A DNA stretch of 64,000 nucleotides from Heligmosomoides polygyrus polygyrus (lineage: Eukaryota; Nematoda; Chromadorea; Rhabditida; Heligmosomidae): positions 54,981,139 to 55,045,138 of the forward strand of contig OX377204.1 in NCBI GenBank assembly GCA_947396885.1, written 5' to 3'. A program made the position numbers and the translations under genes. The notes beneath the pieces were generated by a model that had not been told where the DNA came from, searched no databases, and was given only the letters and a program-made list of their open reading frames with translations. Below are positions 11,160 to 23,100 of the stretch, in pieces (the first letter of the stretch is position 1; each line of letters starts with the position of its first letter).

Positions 11160-11570
11160 AACCGATTGTACGACCGCAGCTGTCCTACCCCCTCGTGTGT
11201 AGTGTGTCCTTTTGGGAAACAAGGTAATTGCATGACCTCGGGGGTGGTGTACCTTATGTCATGCAGGGAATGCAGAAAGGAGTACGTCGGGGAAACGGAA
11301 AGGCCGCTGTGTATAAGGGTCAAGGAGCACCTAGACGGCCTTAGGAGGTCGCAAAGATCGACTCCAATGGGTGAGCACAGGGTAGACTGCCATGGCGGCG
11401 CAATGGTTCGGGTGGCTGTCACGATCCTTGCACGCAAGAGCGACGTGTCCGCGCGGAAAACGCTAGAGGCATTCTGGATCGCATCGCGAAACCCCAAGAT
11501 CAATCGCAGAGACGAGTGCGTGGCGATGACGCAAGAACTGGCACCCTTTGTCGGCCTCTGTGGGTTTTGA
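11160..11570 (+). pseudogene. Penelope-like GIY-YIG endonuclease domain
   Basis: In frame with the RT after the TGA codon. It begins with a cysteine cluster (CPTPSCVVCPFG), then GVVYLMSCRECRKEYVGET, the GIY...YIG-like pair of this nuclease family (here VVYL and YVG), then R and H residues in RPLCIRVKEHLDGL, and ends at 11,568-11,570. In Penelope-like elements this domain makes the nick used for integration. The first tyrosine position, the YVG, the downstream Arg and the later Glu (TLEAFWI) are present, so the domain itself looks intact; only the link to the RT is cut. Confidence 0.8.
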
Positions 11571-11900
11571 TCTACAGGGTCATGCCCTTGGAGGTCCTTA
11601 GGGTAGGTGGTCTCTAGAGCTTAAGTCATTCACCAACGTTCACCTCCGTCTGACGGTGACTGGTGGAGCTCCTCGGCTTCCACCACAAAGGTTAGCCCTT
11701 CGTCGTTTCTCTACATCGTTTTCTTCACTCCATTGACCTTTGAACTTCTTTCTGTAGAATGAAATGACCTTTGGGGGAGTAGTTCTTCAAATGTTATTTG
11801 GGCTCTTCCAGGCTCCGACAGAGGCGAAACCGCCGAAACGTAAGCCGAACAAAGTGTTGTAACAATCTCGGGGCACAGCTCCACGAACAAACAATTTAAC

Positions 11901-13402
11901 ACGAAACCTCCCTTTATGCGCTTCCTTTATCTTAACTGTCGAGGACTTTGCTCTAGATTGGTCCCACACTTGACCTCTACTCTACCGCTGCCTCGCTCAA
12001 AGCCACCGTGCTCTATTAATGGCTGCGTATCTTCTCCTGAACTTTGTGTGGCTCGATTATTGCAGTAAACTATTTCAGACACCTTATATGAAAAGCTGCA
12101 GAGCTCAGTAGCCTTATGCTGTTCGTCCACCGCGAGTTCGACATCTTCATCCATAAACTATTTTTCCGATTTGGACTAATCGTTCACAAGGTATCGTTAA
12201 GGTATCTACTGTATCCGCTTTTCGATATGTCTTATGAAACACTTCTGACTGATATTCTGTCGGATTTTCCGTAAAATACAACATTCATCACAACACGGAG
12301 ATACGAGGTCCTGCTCTGTTAAATGTGTGTAAAGTATGAGGGTTAGACACGCGCCGTCCTGCTAGAAAGACTCTGGATTTCTGCCGCAGTCCGGATGAAA
12401 AGATTCGGCGCCTTTTGCCCTGCTCTCCGTCCACTGCGATCATGGAAGGGTCGCTGCAGTGCGCTCTGCCGCGACGAGTTCCGTACCGCTCACGAACATC
12501 TCCACCGGCATCTTGCCACGCTCCTCGGGAGGATTCGGTCTTCTCGGGCGGTTGCACTCCGAGGACGCACGGCACTCACTGACTTTTCGTGAGGCATGCA
12601 CAGGACGGAGCCGGTCAGAGCGGGTGGTATCTATGCAGGGTCTTAAACTCCACCAAAGAAAAGAGATCATTTTTGCCCCAGGGGGAATACGTCCCGCCGA
12701 CCTTCGCTCTCTAGCCCAACGTCTAACTGTGTTTAACGGGCAGAACGGAGAGCATGCGATGGTTATCTCGACGACGAGCGGAAGGTCAGAAAGGGGTGCA
12801 CTTCCCTCTTCCCGCTGGTCGGGCTGTCAAATAATGACGGCACTTGAACCCGATAAGAGCTCAAGATGTGTCGACTTTTAGGATGGATGGGATTCCGGCC
12901 ATTGCCTGACGGACCATCCTGACACTTTTGCATGAGGCATCTGGAAACTGCAATATAGAGCGCAGTGTCACATTGAACAACGGCTCTAGTGCAGTGCTGC
13001 ATAAGGAGTGTCCCTATCTTCGCTCACAGAAGCTAATAAAGGCAATCGGAACAAATAAAACGTTGAAGAATGTTGCGAAGACTTTGGAAAATTTTCAGGG
13101 TTTCACGTGAGACCTCCGGCCGACTAAGCGGCGCTCTCTTTCAGGCATGCCCCTGGGGTTCAGTGCGTTGTGACACGCATAGAATCGACCAAATCATCCG
13201 AGTGCGCGAAAGTGTTTGCACTGTGCTCATATCTCCACCTACAAGAGCTTGGAAAGGAATTTAGAAAAACCGAAGCCTTCAAGAGCATTTCGGATGCTTT
13301 AAGGAAACTCTTCAGTATTTCATGTGTATTTTCCAAACGGTGGTTCTCTATTGTGTCAGGCGTACCCTCAGAGTGCAACGCGCACATCGCATATGCATGC
13401 TG
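11901..13402. other. Unassigned stretch
   Basis: A GC-rich segment at 12,290-12,900 gives frames of 95-140 codons on both strands at once. None shows a family motif, and overlapping frames on both strands point to composition rather than genes. The remainder holds nothing I can name. Confidence 0.5.
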
Positions 13403-13604
13403 ACGGACCTCGAGGATATCGCGGATGTTACGTGCGGTCAAACAGCGCCGGTGGTGTAAGGCGAACATCGCTGCCCGGAAAGCAGAAGCTACGGGTTCGA
13501 GTCCCGCCTGGCGCAAGAGTTTTGATCGCAACAAAACATCCTGTAACAGCATATAGCCTCTCTATCAGCCGGTTCAGGCTTAACCAAATGTGTTAGAGCA
13601 TTGT
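13403..13604 (+). repeat. tRNA-derived SINE (type B), first of a tandem pair
   Basis: A tRNA-like head 'gcgccggtggtgtaaggcg' (A box) with 'gggttcgagtcccgcc' (B box) and a 7-bp acceptor-like stem (gcgccgg/ctggcgc) is followed by a non-tRNA tail ('gttttgatcgcaacaaaac', 'ggttcaggctta'). The anticodon loop lacks T33 and the arm is poor. Repeated copies carry the same tail, so this is a SINE rather than a tRNA gene. Confidence 0.7.
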
Positions 13605-13678
13605 TACTAGTAAGGTCCGCAGCTTAACCGGTTCCATGCTGATATCAGCGGCCGGCCCATCCCTGTATCACGGGTGGG

Positions 13679-13886
13679 TGCTGACGGACCTCGAGGATAT
13701 CGCGGATGTTACGTGCAGTCAAACAGCGCCGGTGGTGTAAGGCGAACATCGCTGCCCGGAAAGCAGAAGATGCGGGTTCGAGTCCCGCCTGGCGCAAGAG
13801 TTTTGATCGCAACAAAACATCCTGTAACAGCATATAGCCTCTCTATCAGCCGGTTCAGGCTTAAGCAAATGTGTTAGAGCATTGTA
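13679..13886 (+). repeat. tRNA-derived SINE (type B), second of a tandem pair
   Basis: Nearly identical over about 205 bp to 13,403-13,604, including the upstream 'gacggacctcgaggatatcg', and separated from it by about 75 bp of unrelated sequence. The few differences imply a recent duplication of the unit. Other type B sequences lie at 33,985-34,318. Confidence 0.7.
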
Positions 13887-13949
13887 ACTACGAGAATTAG
13901 TAGAACTTACAAAGCCATTTCCGATATCATCATGGTTGCTGAATGTTTT

Positions 13950-14850
13950 AGCCTTCGCATGGCGATCTAAGTGCTTGAAAATTGATAATCGGTAGAGAGC
14001 AGATCTGTTGAGTGTGGCAGTGATTCGTCTCCCATTTCATGCAGCTTCTGGACAACAATTTTTAAAACCTGCGAACGTGCGTTGCCATACAGTAGAATTG
14101 GTCCTCTACGACTGACCAAAATTGGCCGTTTTTGAACAAACTTCTGGTGCATCACTTTAATTTTGGCACAGTACTCCTACGCTGTGATAGTGTCTCCAGT
14201 CTTCAAGAACTTGTAATGGACTATACCAACCATTTTCCACCATACGGTCACCATGGTCTCCCTTGGATGGAGACTTGGTTTCGGCATCTCCTCGGGACTC
14301 TCATTCTTGTCCAGCCATTGTGAACAACGACGACGATTGTTATAGAGGATCCGTGTTTCGTCGCATGACACGACCCTGTCCAAAAAAGGCTGCCCTAGAT
14401 TGCGCTACCTTAACGAAACACAGGTGTCGTGGTGCTTCATCATCCTCCCGGCGGTTATTTCCTGCGGGATCCATTCATCCAATTTCTTAATTCTCCGATC
14501 GCATTCAAGTGGTGAATGATAGAGCTGCCGTCAACGCCGAAATGCTACGCTGGCTCCCTGACGGCTTGACGCGGATCCACTTCCACCATGGATTTGAGTT
14601 GGTCGTCGTTAAGGAGTGATGGCCGCCTACATCGGTCTTCATCTTCAAGACTTTCATCTCCAGGTGGAAATTTTGAACCAGTGGCTTCTTAGTGAATTCT
14701 TCCCCAGATGCAGCGTTTTTCATTCATATAGGTAGAGTACTCGAATATCACGCTGACTCATGCTGTAGAAACGGCGTCCAAACACGGCCAGACGCATTTG
14801 TGTCACAAAGCTATAAATGTTAATAAACAGGAGTTCTGCGTCTTTAGAAA
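13950..14850 (-). pseudogene. mariner transposase pseudogene
   Basis: Read right to left, the minus strand gives a helix-turn-helix-side piece (GEEFTKKPLVQNFHLEMKVL region), then FLDRVVSCDETRILYNNRRR with the first catalytic Asp, MVTVWWKMVGIVHYKFL, then RGPILLYGNARSQ, and finally STDLLSTDYQF with the third Asp. In the family the middle motif is HDNARPH; here Asp is replaced by Gly, so catalysis would be lost even without the stops and frame changes. The C-terminal end fades near 13,950. Inverted repeats were not found. Confidence 0.8.
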
Positions 14851-15756
14851 TGATACTCAATGCCTGAGCCGTTAACGGAAGTTCTTAATCAGTGAAATAA
14901 TTTATCAGTAATCTCGCGTCAATCCAGTGTCATCTTCATATGACGATGAAAGTTGTATTTAGCGATTCATCCTTGTACAGGTGAATAATGAGGAATACTT
15001 ACACTCTCAGGTAGCGTTATGAGTCAATGTCTACAAACAATGAATACCTAATGCAGTAATTCTTCCGAATAAAAATTCGTCTACCGATAGATGGTTTTAA
15101 TTCCTTTGTATGAATTTAACTTTTCGGTCTGAAGCCACATTCCATGTGGGACACTCTAATAGAACCGCTAACATAATACTGCCTCAGTCAACATTACAGT
15201 AGATGTAAGTTTTTAAAGTTTTATATTGTTTTGTTTTTATTTTATCAAAAATTTTAAATAGTTTCTTTATAATTTTATTTATTACTATTTTAAATGTTTT
15301 TATATAAATTTTAATTTTCAATTATCTTATTTATTTATTTTTAAACAAGTGCTCCGTCACGTCTATCGGCTCGCCTAGCGCGATGTTGCAGTATCACTAA
15401 GGTAAGGACAATCACATCGAGCTAGCTGCTCCACTTGTACAGCTTTTTTCCCACCTAGGAGTACAAAAGGCTTACAGTACGTGCAGTGTATAGTACGATA
15501 GGGCGATCTATTGGTTCCTCACTACTGGTCCTCCCCTAGTGAAACGGTCCCCAATTACTGGCACTGGTCCCCCTCAATGATCACCCTTAGCGGGCGACGT
15601 ATTCGGCACACCTTCTGAATCCCCAAGCACGTTGAGCGACGTCTTTGGCACCTCTTCTGAGTTCCATGCACGTCATGCGACGTATTCCGCACGTCCTTCG
15701 AATCCCCTGGCCGTAGAAGACGTTGGGTGTTTTTCGCTATTTTCGCCCCACGTAGT
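14851..15756. other. AT-rich unassigned stretch
   Basis: 15,195-15,345 is extremely AT-rich ('ttttattttatcaaaaatttt'-like). 15,520-15,720 has 'gcgacgt...ttcggcac' words repeated at roughly 65-bp intervals (for example 'cacgttgagcgacgt' and 'cacgtcatgcgacgt'), which lead into the tandem array that follows. No gene seen. Confidence 0.5.
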
Positions 15757-16620
15757 TTGATCAGTACCGATTGGCGGTGATCGACACTTCAAAAACAAAT
15801 TTCAGATTCGTGTTCAGCGACCGCGATTACCCCAGGGCTGCAGTTTTCAGGCAGGTGGAGGAAGTCTGGGTATTTTCCGCTATTTTCCCGCACCGTAATT
15901 TGATCAATATCGATTAATTGTGATCGATGCTTCAAAAACGAATTTCAGATTCGTGTTCAGCGACCGCGATTACCCCAGGGTCGAAGTTCCCAGGCAGGGA
16001 GAAGACGTTTGGGTATTTTTCGCTATTTTCGTATCGTAATTTTCCCCCATTTCCCCCCCCCCCACCCCGATTTCTCCTTATTTCATGGCTAATTTCTGCG
16101 GCGGCGCCGATCGATGGTATGACTCATCGCTTAGCGCGTTATTATATAGTGTGGTGATAATTTGATCAATATCGATTGTTGAACATCGATACTTCAAAAA
16201 CGAACTTATTCGTGTTGAGCGACATCGACTACCCCAGAGGTAAAGTTTCGGACCGCCTGGACGACATCCACAAAAGTTCGATAGTTTGATTAATATCGAG
16301 TGATGGCGATCGATATTTCAAAAACGAACTTCATGTTCGTGTTCAGCGACCGCGATTACCCCAGGGCTGAAGTTTTCAGGCAGGTGGAGGAAGTCTGGGT
16401 GAAAGTCTTTCCGCTGTTTTCCCGCACCGTGATTTGATTAATATCGATTGAAGGTGATCGATACTTTGAAAACAAACTCCAGATTCGTGTTCAGCAGACA
16501 TCTGGGTATTTTTTGCCATTTTCGTGTCGTAATTTTCCCCCATTTTCTAATTTCTGCGGCGGCGCCCGATCGATAGCATGACTCATCGCTTAGCTCGTTA
16601 TTATAGAGTATGAAATATTC
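15757..16620 (+). repeat. Diverged tandem array, about 5 copies of a 120-260 bp unit
   Basis: Units begin with 'tttgatcaatatcgatt' or variants near 15,757, 15,899, 16,159, 16,285 and 16,432. Each continues with 'cttcaaaaacgaa', 'cgtgttcagcgaccgcgatt', 'accccagggctg' and 'aagtctgggtattttccgct'. A second block, 'tttctgcggcggcgcc' plus 'tgactcatcgcttag', occurs twice (about 16,092 and 16,551). Unit length varies by internal deletion. Part of the same sequence recurs at 23,435-23,480. No coding. Confidence 0.75.
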
Positions 16621-17735
16621 CACATGTTCCTTGTGATCATAAAATTCGTCACGCAAACGTTTTTGATGTTTAACATTCTGTAATCCTCAACCTGTCCTGG
16701 TAGAAATTTTCAGTTCTTGGGAAAAACGAGAGCATTTCAGCTCTCCTAGCCATATGCGTAGCGTTCTGAGAACTGTCGTGTGTTGTGTGTCGAAATGGCA
16801 CAAGCTGCTCATGTATCTTTAGGTTGAAACATTTTCATGGTTCTTATTTTACCCAGCAGGGGAGACTCTTGCAAGAAAAACTTCGGTTCATCTACATTTT
16901 CTTTTCAGTTTCGCTTCGAATTCCTCGTTGCTTCGTTGCTGTTCACGGCCTTTTGTGGCTACGGCCTCAGATGGCTCGGAGAACTGGTTGGTGCACAAAT
17001 CTTTCAGAAATAGCTGCGTTTTTTGCAGGTAGAGGTAAAACGACTGGCTCTCGCTTGTATGTGTATGCAGCATGAAGCATGTAGTACGTCGAGCTAGGCT
17101 GCGTTGAAAGTTTTTGCACGAAGGGAGGCTGCAGTACATAACCTCTGTTTCAGTCGCTTCAGGCTTGAACGAATGTGAAAAGAAATGAAGCGGTATCAAA
17201 GAAGACACCTTCTTCGCCTCTTCGAAGCGCAGTGTTTAAGCATGCTCCATGGGCGATTGGCTATGCTCAAAACTTTGAAGTAGTGCGGCCGGCTCTTGAG
17301 TCAAACTCGAAGCTAGGAATATAGCCAGACATTCACGGCATGCATGTGAACGACTGTAGTTCAGGCATCATAGTCATGTTCAAAAGGAGGGATAGTGCAT
17401 GAATGAAGTTGAGCTCTCGTAACAGAGTTCGTACGTACCCATGAGAAAAGTCAATTTGGTTACCTTTTCACCCTCTCATTGAAATTTTTGATGGTTTGGT
17501 GTGGGATCGGATCTATTATACCTCATGACAATAAACGTTGTAAAAATCTGACGGAACCTACATTACCTATGGAGCACTGTGAGTTACGATTCGAAAGTAT
17601 GGGCCGTGCACTACTTGTGGCGGCAGTTGTTTCCAGATACTGCGCGATAAGCGCCGCTAGAAGCGATTTCCTTTTAAACAATATGTGTGACACAGTTCCC
17701 CTCAATTCGACAACAAGAGAGGTCACCCATTTCAG
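16621..17735. other. Stretch upstream of the first recognised PTR exon
   Basis: Expected to hold the 5' exon or exons of the PTR gene, but no start-codon exon could be supported. 17,135-17,185 resembles the tail of the type B SINE ('cgcttcaggcttgaacgaatgtg'). A 96-codon frame at 16,785-17,075 has no family match. Confidence 0.4.
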
Positions 17736-20199
17736 ACTACGAAGGATCCTCAGTTCGTCTTCTCACCGAGAAATGCCCCTTGGAGATACGAAAACGCGGT
17801 CAGTTTCACGATGTGTGTAAATCTTCACATGGTGCATAGCAGTTCAAGTACATAGTATGCTTTTTGATAAGCATTTGACCAAGCTTTCTAAGGACTTCCG
17901 GCTTACGTCTCAACTTGGTATTCTTCGGGAACTGAAAGGTCGGACGCATTCGCAACGCTATTTGCCCAAGCATCATTTCATTCTAAAGAGTGTTTTCCAT
18001 ATGGCTAATAAAGACAGGATCAGTGATTGAAGTTGCTAGGATGACTGAACGGGCAGATGGTTGCTGCAGGGGATCGTTATCCCGTAGCTGGAAGCAACGC
18101 GAGTCCGGGAACACCTGGCTTAGGTGATCTTGTAGATCAGATCAGCTAGATATGGACCCACAGAGCTCCGAGTAGGGCGCTAGTTTCTGGGCTACCACCA
18201 GACACTCTTCGTTCCCGCACACTCCAGAATTCCTGTGTGTGATCCAAACCTCCTCGTGTGTCCCGTCCTTGCTGACGAAATTATGTCCATCTCGCTAATG
18301 TTAGCGTCGATGCTGTAGGGTGTGGAAACACCCTACAATGCCGACCGTAATCGTGCCGGCTAATCAGGACTAGCCCCTGCGATAGCTCAGCAGCCCTGGC
18401 AGGCCACATCAGCTATCGTAGCGTGCACGTGTGTTGACTCATTGGCTGGTGCGATTACTGTCGGTGCTCCGGCGCGTCCCTCATCACGTTGCCCGCCCTT
18501 CGATATGCACATTTGCGACATGCACTCGCAGCTGTAGGACAATGAAAGTAACTAGGGCTGACGGTACTCCTGCTGATTCCAATGGGCTCATTTACCAGCC
18601 AAAACGCCTTGCTGATTGGACGTGAACCTTGCGTGCTTTGAAGGAAGATGAGTGCAACACCATCACACCATACAATAATTGTGATCAAACTATACAACAC
18701 TTGCTCTACACAGAGAATAAACGATCTTAAAGTGTGGCGAAGGGAGCTTACAGGTTTCCCATCTAAGTAATGTTCAGCTGCTTTCCAGGCAACTAGATTA
18801 TTTGATGTTTAGTTCCCTCTTCTCTCTGCATGTGCTCTTCTAATTGTTATTTTCCTTGTAGGATTTTTTTTCCTTTATTTTCCTTTCCTTGTTCCTTTTT
18901 CTCTGCCAGGATGGCTCTCAGCAGGACAATTTTTGTTGCCTCAACCCTTAAGCCATGTAAATTTTAAAAAACTCCGCGCAGGCTTTGCTTACGCCTATTT
19001 CTCTGTAGAGTCGTCAATCCGTTATTTTATGGTTCCCTACCTCTTCACTATCTCAGAGTGTCCCATGTCAGTACTTCGTAATTGATTTTTTAGACAACTG
19101 CTTTCAAAATAGCACCCGAATTTTCATTCCGACTTCGCGCTTCCGAAATCAGGCGATTAAGCTGCATGACACGAAAATCGTGCTTTTCTCTTCTGAGGGA
19201 AAGTAGTCCATGCTCTTCAGCTTTAAACCGTCATCTTTTATATTCTGCATGTATTCAAATTTATGTGTTTTCTCTATGTAAGCATATCAAAACCTCCTAT
19301 GAAGTCATGATGTAAGAATCTTAAATAATGGCGGGAACATTCTTTCTGGGCTTTCCCTGCAGCCTATTATTTTCCTTTGATCTGTTCTCGAGGAAGCTAG
19401 TCATTTTCGACGGCGAAAGCACGTTCGCCAATTCAAACTTGGGTAGCTGAAGTCAAAGTGGGAAAAATAGTAGTAAAACGCTCACCCAGCTAATGGACGC
19501 GCCTCTGCCATCATAAGATATGCCATCCTGAATTAAGAAGACGTCGGTCCTCTTCTGTTGCTGAAGGCGTGGTTTCACAGAGCACTAGTTCTTAATTTGG
19601 ATGCAATCAGATTATATTATGATGTATAAAAGTTCATATGCCGTCCTTTGAATGCTGTCATTTGCTTGGTTACAAGGAAGAGCAGAAAGTCTGTTTAGGT
19701 ATTGTCGGAACACTGGCCGCTAGATGAGCAGCGCTTCTGGCCGGGGAAGAGCTACGATCTGAAAGGATACCTCGACATTATCGGTTTCTATTCCCGTTAT
19801 CCCCCGTCGCCTTTGAAATAGCTTGCTGGTACGATTTAGTAGCCGGCAAGGAGCATCCACAATACGGCAGACCGAACATTCTTTCCCTGAAGTTCCTGGA
19901 CGAGGTCTCCCGAATCAATCAGTACATCATACACAACATCACGGTTCCTGTTGACATTGACGGCAAGCACTACGAGGTCTGCGCCAATATTTATTTATTT
20001 ATTTATTTATTTATCTATTTATTCTTTAATATGCCACTGATCGTTAATCATCGCTCAGGTGGCATACACGGACTTGTGCATGTCCTACGACTGGGCTTGT
20101 TATCTGAACGATCACCTGACGATGCTCATGCCGAAGTCCCGATGGGGGAACTTCAGCGGACCCATCGCCGAGTTTGCCAGCGACATCATTAACAGCGAG
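17736..20199 (+). CDS. PTR exons, first extracellular loop (N-terminal part)
   Basis: Exon 17,736-17,798 reads TTKDPQFVFSPRNAPWRYEN, the family block just after the first membrane segment. 19,699-19,783 gives SEHWPLDEQRFWPGKSYDLK and joins in phase through a split Val codon to AGKEHPQYGRPNILSLKFLD (19,840-19,976). 20,059-20,199 gives VAYTDLCMSYDWACYLNDHL, the conserved cysteine-containing block. Exon phases are 0/0, 0/1, 1/0 and 0/0. The intron at 17,799-19,698 is 1.9 kb, and the one starting at 20,200 is 9.9 kb. Confidence 0.85.
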
Positions 20200-23100
20200 G
20201 TAGCCGCACAACTCTCTATATTTGCAATCACACCATCTTTTCTTCCTTGCCCTCATTCAGCAGTAGATGATTCTTGTGTACTCGTTGAAATTCATCAACT
20301 GTGATGATTCACGTCGTTCCAATCTATTATTAAACTGACTATCGCACTCCATTGAGGAGCAGTGGTAGGCCGTTGAAGCGCTAGAGCATCGCGGTGAAGT
20401 GGAACCTTACCGATTTGTTACTTTCTTTAATTTTTTGCTTACGATTATTAACTAGGAAGCGAATTTTCCACAACTAGTGTGACGTAATATGTTCCGCATC
20501 ATCCCGGATTGTCTGTCTTAATGAGAAAAGATGGAATTGCATGATTTCTAGAGTGGTCTGCCTGATGTCATGCAGAGAGTGTGAGTATAATTACTAGGGT
20601 AAACAGGTATCTCTTCCGTGTCAGAAAATAAAGGGCAATTGTATGACTTTAGAAGATGTAACGCCCAGACTTCTAGGGGGGGGGGGGCACAGGGTCCGAC
20701 TCTGTGCATACTCGTTGCTACTAGGTGTCTTTTCCGATTTTAGCTCGAGAGAGTGACATATCGGCGCAGAACAGAAGCGCTTGGAATTGCAGCTAAAAGT
20801 CCTCAGGTCTACCGGAAGGAGAAGTGCCTGGCGGTAACCCAAGAGCAGGTGCCCTTCGCAGAGCTCGTGAATTTCAATATGCATGCTCTTATCCACAGAC
20901 TGATCTCGGGGCAGAAGCCCATTCCCCTCGTCTACCTCCACTAGAGTTGAGCTTTTCGACATTTTTTTCGAAAGTCGAACAATCGAATAACTCGATTTTT
21001 CGCCGTCTTCGAAAATCGAAAACCCGACTTCATGGAGCGCGTTTTCCGACGGCAACAATTCGTCCGCAGTTTCAATGCGCGTTTAATGAGGAATTGCTCT
21101 GACCTGCACATGGTAAAGCAGAACATTTTCTAATGCACTACGACCGCGGCTGACGCGACGCTCGGCAACGATCTCGACGAGCCTCCGTACGTTCAGAGGC
21201 GCCCCTTCTAGCATACGATTACAATACGCAATAACTACCGAAACAGACGTAGCAAAAGGATCGCTATTGTAGCGGGCAGATAGACTCGTTGCAATTTGGA
21301 CGCCGCATTCCAATCGGAGCACGCAATAAGGAAGGGCTCTCAACGATGCCCAAACTGCTTGAAATGGCCCACAGAAATAGTTTAAGGTAGCTTTTCACTG
21401 ATATATGCATACACGTATTTTGTAACATATCATCACCTTTACAAAAAAGTTGTATTTTACCACTTGAAGACGTTTATCAGGCTTTTGTTTGTCGAAATCA
21501 TAGTTTATTATCACTTACTATTACCAGTTGGAACAACCAGTATAGAATCAACTACTAACTACACGCACAACTACAGTTGTGCTCTCGCAAAATTTGGAAT
21601 GGTTTCAAATGCCCGCAATTTTCGAGTATCGAATTCAAACATAAACGAAAAGTGATTTTATGAAGATTAGGATTCGAATACATGCGAAAAATGCGAGTTT
21701 TTGAATTTCAAATTCAATATCCAAAAATGAAATGAAATGAAAATCATTGGAATGCCTGTTTCGAATGAAAATCATTGGAATGCCTGTTCAATAGATTCGA
21801 ACAAAACTATACACAACATTAGGCATGAAGATGATATAGTATCCAAAACCATAATATCGCCACCAGATTCCACTAGACAGCAGTTTCGTGATGCTGCTTA
21901 AAGCTAATGAGATTTTCGAGAATTCTCAGGAATTGTAATTAACCTAGAAAAATCGGACTCTTACATCTTAGGTATGTTCAATAGTGACGAACAAAATATC
22001 GCATTACTCTAGTTAACTGCCACCTCTATTTGAACTCCCTCTCTAATTCACTATGACGAATCCTCGCTCTCAAGCATTGTTCGATTTTGAACTACGTTCG
22101 AACAAAGCTCCGTGATTTTCGGATTCGAACCCTCCAAATGAAATCGCAGAATGATTGATAAAGATTGATTGAAAATGCATTGTTCGAATATTGTTCGAAA
22201 TCGAACAATGTCAAGAGTCGGCCGCCAGGACCCTCAAAAGGAAATCGCAAACCGTTCCCGCCAAATACCGTAATCGCAGAAGTGGAGCAAGTTTGAACGT
22301 GGGGTTTTCGGAGAACGGGGACGATCCACACTCAGGCGGCCTACTCTTGATGTTGTTCGAACATTGTTCGATTTCGAACAATGTTCGAACAATATCTCAA
22401 CAATACTTTTTCGCAATATTCGATTACGAACAATATTCGAACAGTCTTCTTCGCCATCTTTGATTTCGAATAATGTTCGAACAACGTCTTCCTATCTTCG
22501 ATTTCAAACGATGTTCGAATAACGGCTTTCCGCGAAAGTCGATTTCGAACAATGTTCGAATGACGGTTTTCCGCAAAAGTCGATTTCGAACCCCGCAGCA
22601 CTCCGGAACGGACCACAGCATGATGGAGACCGTACATAATATGGCAGTACATTCGCAGAACTGCATGCCATGTGTTGATTTCCCAACAGGGTAAGGATCG
22701 CAAGCACAAAGCGAATCTGCATAGCAAACGGCGCAATTAAACAATAGGCTCCTTCTGCGACCATGATCATCGCCGTGCCCCGATCCCGTCCGACATCTGT
22801 GATGGACGCATGCGTCTGGCTAAGTGCCGCGATTCTCATAATGAGCGTAAAAAGTTTATCCACCCGAGGACAGCATGGGAAGCTCCCTGGGGAAGATCGA
22901 CAAGTTCCTTGAATCCGTGCCACGCCCACGCCATGCTCCCTTGATTCTTAAGGTTTGGTGACCAACTATTGTTGGTGTATAATCCTACTATATATAAAGC
23001 AGCAAGCGTGTGTGTGTGTGTGTGTGTGCGTGTGTGCATGTGTCACACTGTCCATCCGTCTGTCACACTTGAGTTGGGGCGCGGCAGCCGAACACGTCGG

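Larger units (their letters stand above)
9605..11900 (+). mobile_element. Penelope-like retroelement, one near-complete copy
   Basis: The Penelope-like element has reverse transcriptase followed by a C-terminal GIY-YIG-type endonuclease on the plus strand. 9,605-9,858 looks like decayed N-terminal coding in several frames. 11,571-11,900 is untranslated 3' sequence with short inverted words. Two clear disabling changes in the main coding part are a 1-nt shift near 10,470 and an in-frame TGA at 11,157-11,159. A second decayed fragment is at 20,495-20,945. Ends were not resolved. Confidence 0.8.

Noticed and set aside
12288..12881. Genes of 95-140 codons on both strands
   Set aside because: GC-rich block with overlapping open frames on both strands and no recognisable motif or splice context.
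13440..13520. A tRNA gene at 13.44 kb (and copies at 13.7 and 34.1 kb)
   Set aside because: The anticodon loop lacks the conserved T33, the anticodon stem has only four good pairs, and every copy carries the same non-tRNA tail, which fits a SINE.
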